DNA from: an uncultured Clostridia bacterium | Lineage (GTDB): Bacteria; Bacillota; Clostridia; TANB77; CAG-508 | DNA: 8,340 bases | Direction of reading: 5' to 3' | Assembly: GCA_948676835.1 (NCBI GenBank) | Contig: CAPOZU010000028.1 | Span: 1-8,340 of the forward strand | Shown: one piece after another, positions 4,831 through 8,340 of the stretch | Position numbering within the stretch: the first letter of the stretch is position 1 | Layout of the letters: the number at the start of each line of letters is the position of its first letter | The notes under the pieces: model-generated | Databases searched by the model: none | What the model was told of the DNA's origin: nothing | What the model saw: only the letters and a program-made list of their open reading frames with translations | Translations under genes and position numbers: made by a program

Positions 4831-6567
4831 CTATTTTTCTTCTAATTCTATGCAATGGGCATTATCTAAAACTTCATATTGATATTTTCCTAAAAATGTT
4901 GGTGTATAATATGTTTCTAATTCATAGCTTGGGACTACAATAACTTTTCCATTTTCATCTATAACTCCCCATTTACCTTCTTGACATATACCTGCAAAAC
5001 CATATTCATTTAGCTCTGTTACTCTATCATACTTACAATCTACAATAATTTTTCCTGTGCTATCTGCAAATCCCCATTTTCCATCTTCTGCTTTATAAGT
5101 ATATAGTTTTGCATTTTTGAATATCTCTGTATTACTTACCAACTCTCCAGCTTTATCTATATATTCTATTTCACTATCTGAATAGATTGATACATATTCA
5201 TCATTTACTTTTTGAACAATTGCATCTTCCATTGACAAAACTTTTTCAATTTTTTCTGAATATATATCTACTTTATTTCCTACTCTAGCTTCTAAAGCTT
5301 TTACATTTTCAAGAACTATTATATAGTCATATTGTGCCTCTACTTCAGTTCCTGCATATATATCTAAAACACCTGATTTTCCTTCTTGTGTAGTAAATAC
5401 AAAGAAATTATTAAAAGCATAAGTAATATTTGTATAATTACTTCCATTTCCTATTTGCATATCTTTACTTATAATACTGTAGTATCCGTTTTCATCTTGA
5501 GCTATAAAATATGAAGAATTTCCTGTTTCAATAATACTCTTATAGTTATTTGTGTTTACTAAATTACCATGAATATCGTATAGCATTGTACTATCATCTT
5601 TTTGAACTGAAATATAATTTCCTGCAATTGAATAACTTGAATAACTTGTTTTTAGAATTTCTTCCCCATCTTTATCAAAAAAACCATATTTTCCATTTCT
5701 GTTTACAACAAAAATATTTGAAGCATTATAGTACACTACTGATTGAAATTTAGGTTTTATTATAACTTTTTTATTTTTTATAACGCCCTTTTTTCCATTT
5801 TCCATAAAAGTTAAATAAACGTTATCATCATCATATTCTATATTTCTACTTATAGATTCATATTGGGGTTCAATTAAAACTTTTCCGTTATAATCTATAT
5901 ATCCATACATAATTCCAGAATTTGTTTTCTCTGAAATTATATATCCTGTTTTTAGATATCCTTCTTTTTCAGAACAGTATTCATCACCTTTTATAGAATT
6001 ATATTTTGTATCTATAATAACTTTTCCTTGTGAATCAAGAACTCCATATAATCCATCTTTTCTAACTAATATACATCCTGGTTTATTAGTTAAACTTGAT
6101 ACAGACTCATAAATTGGATCTGTCAATCTTTTTCCATCATAATTTATTAAACCGAATTTTCCATTATCTTCATAACTTAATACATTTTTTTCCATTTCTA
6201 ATGTAGAATCTGAAATAACTATTGAAGATATAGATTTATATTCTGTAAAAATATCTTTGCCTTTACTATTTAATATTGAATAATTCTCGTCATCTTTAAA
6301 ACAAATGAAAACATCTTTCGCTTGATTTGGAATATATATTTGACTATATTGTGACTTTATAATTTCCTCACCTTTTTTATTTACAACCCCTACAGTTCCA
6401 TCTAAAGAATATAAAGTAAAATATTCATATGGTTCTTGAACTATTGGTTTTACAGGTTTAGAGCTATTTGTTATTAAAGATGCAATAATTCCAATAATAA
6501 ATACTGCAACAATTATTGATACTATTACAACAATTTTAATACTTCCATCATTTTCTCTTAGATTCAA
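4831..6567 (-). CDS. Membrane-anchored WG-repeat protein
   Basis: A 578-residue protein with a short charged N-terminus, one hydrophobic helix (about residues 12-32) without a signal-peptidase site, and a long outside region. From about residue 55 to the end it is built of roughly a dozen WG (KWG) repeats of 40-50 residues of the form K-W/Y/F-G-x-x-D-x-x-G-K-x-I-x-x-x-Y-x-x-I; the last two are canonical (KWGFADSTGKIIVDCKYDRV and KWGVIDENGKVIVVPSYE), middle ones are degenerate. WG repeats form beta-rich, probably propeller-like structures; no catalytic residues are known. The TTG at 6567 has AAGGAG 8 bases upstream, whereas the in-frame ATG at 6591, which overlaps the ppaC stop, has none, so I chose TTG. 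It is second in an operon with ppaC, 16 bp apart. Likely a cell-surface binding or sensory protein; function unknown. Confidence 0.88.
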   Translation of the reverse strand: MNLRENDGSIKIVVIVSIIVAVFIIGIIASLITNSSKPVKPIVQEPYEYFTLYSLDGTVGVVNKKGEEIIKSQYSQIYIPNQAKDVFICFKDDENYSILNSKGKDIFTEYKSISSIVISDSTLEMEKNVLSYEDNGKFGLINYDGKRLTDPIYESVSSLTNKPGCILVRKDGLYGVLDSQGKVIIDTKYNSIKGDEYCSEKEGYLKTGYIISEKTNSGIMYGYIDYNGKVLIEPQYESISRNIEYDDDNVYLTFMENGKKGVIKNKKVIIKPKFQSVVYYNASNIFVVNRNGKYGFFDKDGEEILKTSYSSYSIAGNYISVQKDDSTMLYDIHGNLVNTNNYKSIIETGNSSYFIAQDENGYYSIISKDMQIGNGSNYTNITYAFNNFFVFTTQEGKSGVLDIYAGTEVEAQYDYIIVLENVKALEARVGNKVDIYSEKIEKVLSMEDAIVQKVNDEYVSIYSDSEIEYIDKAGELVSNTEIFKNAKLYTYKAEDGKWGFADSTGKIIVDCKYDRVTELNEYGFAGICQEGKWGVIDENGKVIVVPSYELETYYTPTFLGKYQYEVLDNAHCIELEEK

Positions 6568-6575
6568 AATATCAA

Positions 6576-6581
6576 CTCCTT
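6576..6581 (-). promoter_or_regulatory. Shine-Dalgarno that places the WG-repeat start at TTG
   Basis: AAGGAG on the minus strand sits 8 bases before the TTG at 6565-6567. It overlaps the region just after the ppaC stop codon. The alternative ATG at 6589-6591 lies in the last codons of ppaC with no Shine-Dalgarno in front. Confidence 0.7.
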
Positions 6582-6583
6582 GA

Positions 6584-7504
6584 TTAGGCATTTTCTGTCA
6601 TAACTGGTACTACTTGTTTTTTACGAGAAACAACACCTTTTAACAATGCTGTGTTGTTTTCTAATTTTACTCCATAAGCTTTTTCAACAAGTGAAGCTGA
6701 TTTTCCTAAGGCAATTACTTGTGAATTACTATTTACTATATCTGTAATTAAAAGCATAAATAAATCTAAACCTTCTTCATTAATAATTTGATTCATTCTA
6801 GCTTCTAAGTCAGCTTTTAATGTCATAACATCTGAAATATCTGCTGTATTTACTTGATTTACTATAGATTTTACTTCTTTAAAATCTATTTTTTTTGCAT
6901 CTAAATTTAATATTTCATCTATACTAAATGAGCTTAAATCTGTTCCAGCTTTTAACATTTCTAATCCATAAACTTCTGGATTTATTCCAGCAATTTCAGA
7001 TAATTCTTTAACAGCTTTTCTATCATCATCTGTTGTTGTAGGTGATTTTAATAATAGTGTATCTGAAATAATTGCTGATACCATTAATGTTGCAATTGTT
7101 TTATCTATTTCGATACCATTTTCTTTATATAATTTATACATAATTGTTTCTGTACATCCAACAGCTTCTGCTCTATAAAATAAAGGATATGATGTTTCTA
7201 ATGCTATTTTGTGATGGTCTACAACTTTTAATATATTTACTTTATCTAAATTATCTATTGATTCTTTTGGGCTGTTATGATCTACTAAAATAACATTTGC
7301 ACCCTCTTCTACTTTTTCTATTAATTCTGGTGCTTCTATTCCTAAATAATTTAAAACATATTCTGTTTCTTTATTTATATTTCCTAATCTACAAGCAACA
7401 GCTCCTGTATTTCCTAACTTTTTTTCAAAATTTGTCATTACTAAACTTGAAGTAATTGAATCTGTATCTGGATTTTTGTGTCCAAAAATATAAGTTTTTT
7501 CCAT
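6584..7504 (-). CDS. ppaC: Family II (manganese-dependent) inorganic pyrophosphatase
   Basis: A 306-residue cytoplasmic enzyme of the DHH phosphoesterase superfamily that hydrolyses pyrophosphate to two phosphates, pulling biosynthetic reactions forward. The metal ligands are all visible: His9, Asp13 and Asp15 in FGHKNPDTDS, Asp75 in LVDHN, and Asp96-His97-His98 in VVDHHK; Asp148 lies in the third motif (IISDTLLLKSPTTT). The C-terminal DHHA2 domain ends with the substrate-binding SRKKQVVP (293-300). The length fits the simple form without the CBS/DRTGG regulatory insert found in some clostridial enzymes, so nucleotide regulation by that insert is not expected. An AAAGGAA lies about 12 bases before the ATG. 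It has its own promoter and leads into the WG-repeat gene. Confidence 0.96.
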   Translation of the reverse strand: MEKTYIFGHKNPDTDSITSSLVMTNFEKKLGNTGAVACRLGNINKETEYVLNYLGIEAPELIEKVEEGANVILVDHNSPKESIDNLDKVNILKVVDHHKIALETSYPLFYRAEAVGCTETIMYKLYKENGIEIDKTIATLMVSAIISDTLLLKSPTTTDDDRKAVKELSEIAGINPEVYGLEMLKAGTDLSSFSIDEILNLDAKKIDFKEVKSIVNQVNTADISDVMTLKADLEARMNQIINEEGLDLFMLLITDIVNSNSQVIALGKSASLVEKAYGVKLENNTALLKGVVSRKKQVVPVMTENA

Positions 7505-7544
7505 TTTATTTTATTTCCTTTCTTGTTTGTTTTTATACGTTCAT

Positions 7545-7573
7545 ACTATATACCAAAAGATTTAAAAAATCAA
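7545..7573 (-). promoter_or_regulatory. Predicted promoter of ppaC
   Basis: On the minus strand TTGATT (7568-7573), a 17-bp spacer and TATAGT (7545-7550) lie about 40 bp before the ppaC start. The hairpin at 7625-7650 separates it from the gene upstream. Confidence 0.65.
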
Positions 7574-7624
7574 TGTTTTTCACATAATCTCTACAATCTT
7601 TTTATTTATCTTTACACAGAAAAA

Positions 7625-7650
7625 GACCCGTCCTCACATGAGGGCGGGTC
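7625..7650 (-). terminator. GC-rich terminator of the membrane coiled-coil gene
   Basis: GACCCGTCCTC (7625-7635) pairs with GAGGGCGGGTC (7640-7650) around a 4-base loop, with one internal imperfect pair. In the leftward transcript it is followed by five U. Its high GC content is unlike the AT-rich hairpins elsewhere in the window and matches the composition of the gene it ends. Confidence 0.8.
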
Positions 7651-7680
7651 TCCTATTCTTTTAATACTTCTTTTTTTCAG

Positions 7681-8019
7681 TTACTCGGCTTCGGCATTCT
7701 CCTCAGACTTTGGAGTAGCCTCCTTCTTCGAGCTCATCAAAAAATCTCTCTGAGCTTTGTAGTTCTTGGCATCCTCTTCTGCCGATTCTTTCTGCCGCTG
7801 GAGCTCTCTCATCTGTGCTTTGCAATCGTCAAGGGATTCCCTGACAACTTCTACTTTGCGCTGATACCTTCTTTCCTGTTGCTCAGAGTCTTTGATCATC
7901 TTGTTGATTTGCATGCTGAGTGCGATGATGACCACCCCCATGATAATGAGGATCACGGAAAGAACGATAACCAGAACCGTCATTCCCTGCATACCGAGAG
8001 TTGCAATAGCGTTACCCAT
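7681..8019 (-). CDS. One-pass membrane protein with cytoplasmic coiled coil, compositionally foreign
   Basis: I do not recognise the family. The 112-residue product has a short N-terminus, one strongly hydrophobic helix (about 13-36, with no signal-peptidase site), then a long charged helix (37-97) with heptad-like spacing and many Gln/Glu/Arg/Lys, and an acidic tail (SEENAEAE). Basic residues just after the membrane helix place the C-terminal part in the cytoplasm. A single Cys (66) is present. The layout recalls the N-terminal region of RmuC or small scaffold proteins, but there is no family motif. GGAGGT is 6 bases before the ATG, and a strong promoter and a terminator make it a one-gene unit. 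Its coding sequence is about 47% G+C by count, with CTC, ATC, CAG, CGC and CGG codons rare in its neighbours, suggesting acquisition from a higher-GC donor. Confidence 0.85.
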   Translation of the reverse strand: MGNAIATLGMQGMTVLVIVLSVILIIMGVVIIALSMQINKMIKDSEQQERRYQRKVEVVRESLDDCKAQMRELQRQKESAEEDAKNYKAQRDFLMSSKKEATPKSEENAEAE

Positions 8020-8340
8020 AGTTATACCTCCATTGTTAATTATTTTTGTGGGTTACAATATTGTTTTTTCTACCTCCTTACAGTGAGTATTAAAGGATAT
8101 TCACCTCCAAGATTATAATGATAATTCTTTTTTTATCTAGGTTACAGTTAATATTATAACACAATAATTTGCATTTTTCAAGTATTATGTAAATTGTAAT
8201 TTATGTGAGTAAATTTTGCTAATTATAATAATGAGATAGCAAATTTCCAATATGATATTGTAAAATATTTATTAAAATTCATATTTAATCTAATTCATGA
8301 AAGTGTTTTATATTATTTTCTTATACACCTTGGTGTCGCA
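8020..8340. other. Intergenic region: long leader, promoter and dyads, no gene seen
   Basis: About 320 AT-rich bases. The part up to about 8146 is the predicted 5' leader of the membrane coiled-coil gene. It holds two additional Shine-Dalgarno-like sequences on the minus strand, TAAGGAGGTA (8071-8080) and TTGGAGGTGA (8101-8110), neither followed by a usable ORF. Beyond the promoter lie several AT-rich dyads, including a TTTGCTA/TAGCAAA pair near 8215-8243 and ACACC-TT-GGTGT at 8325-8336. The last 30 bases could be the 3' end of a minus-strand gene (a frame ending in TAA at 8308-8310), but too little is visible to support this. Confidence 0.5.
8153..8181 (-). promoter_or_regulatory. Strong predicted promoter of the membrane coiled-coil gene
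   Basis: On the minus strand TTGAAA (8176-8181), a 17-bp spacer and a perfect TATAAT (8153-8158) with an extended TGT form one of the best promoters in the window. It implies a 5' leader of about 125 bases. A second TATAAT (8112-8117) has no good -35. Confidence 0.72.

Noticed and set aside
7879..8118. Plus-strand ORFs opposite the membrane coiled-coil gene
   Set aside because: Both are antisense shadows of a frame that has its own promoter, Shine-Dalgarno and terminator; the His/Asp-rich and Ile/Thr-rich products come from the complement of hydrophobic codons.
8308..8340. Possible C-terminal end of a minus-strand gene (frame ending KVYKKII-stop) or the start of a structured RNA at the right edge
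   Set aside because: Only ten codons are visible and all three minus frames stop nearby; the ACACC-TT-GGTGT dyad alone does not identify an RNA gene.

Overview
The window is AT-rich DNA (roughly 27-30% G+C by eye) from a low-GC, endospore-forming Firmicute, most likely an anaerobic member of the Clostridia. The main evidence is a complete spo0A with its invariant DNA-binding helix, near-consensus AGGAGG ribosome binding sites, TTG starts, and an L-serine dehydratase of the iron-sulfur type. I cannot name a genus. Nearly all genes lie on the minus strand; the exception is a small broken regulator gene at 1240-1453.

Left part (1-1500). A purine nucleoside phosphorylase gene (deoD) runs leftward into an L-serine dehydratase gene cut by the window edge; the deoD stop codon lies inside the Shine-Dalgarno of the second gene. 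To the right of deoD is a small divergent pair: a 39-residue SHOCT-like microprotein on the minus strand and an XRE/HTH_26-type regulator on the plus strand. The two predicted promoters are back to back, share their -35 region, and hold a perfect 7-bp dyad between the -35 and -10 of the regulator. The regulator frame is broken by one extra T.

Middle part (1490-4830). From right to left: a HI0933/BaiN-like flavoprotein with its own promoter, a YigZ/IMPACT-family protein 12 bp downstream, an intergenic control region with several 0A-box-like sites, spo0A from a TTG start, and an unrecognised 90-residue protein probably cotranscribed with spo0A. That unit ends at a bidirectional hairpin shared with the XRE gene. 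spo0A is not preceded by spoIVB here, although that pair is adjacent in many sporulating Firmicutes.

Right part (4831-8340). A family II inorganic pyrophosphatase gene (ppaC) has its own promoter and is followed, 16 bp later, by a membrane-anchored WG-repeat protein that most likely starts at TTG; a 15-bp perfect hairpin ends this unit. Further right is a single gene for a one-pass membrane protein with a cytoplasmic coiled coil. Its coding sequence and terminator are about 47% G+C, with C/G-ending codons that neighbours avoid, while its promoter and leader are AT-rich. The last ~320 bases hold that promoter and leader, several dyads and no gene I can support.

No CRISPR array, insertion sequence, tRNA or rRNA was seen. 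The two least ordinary objects are the SHOCT-like/XRE divergent module with its frameshift, and the compositionally foreign membrane coiled-coil gene.
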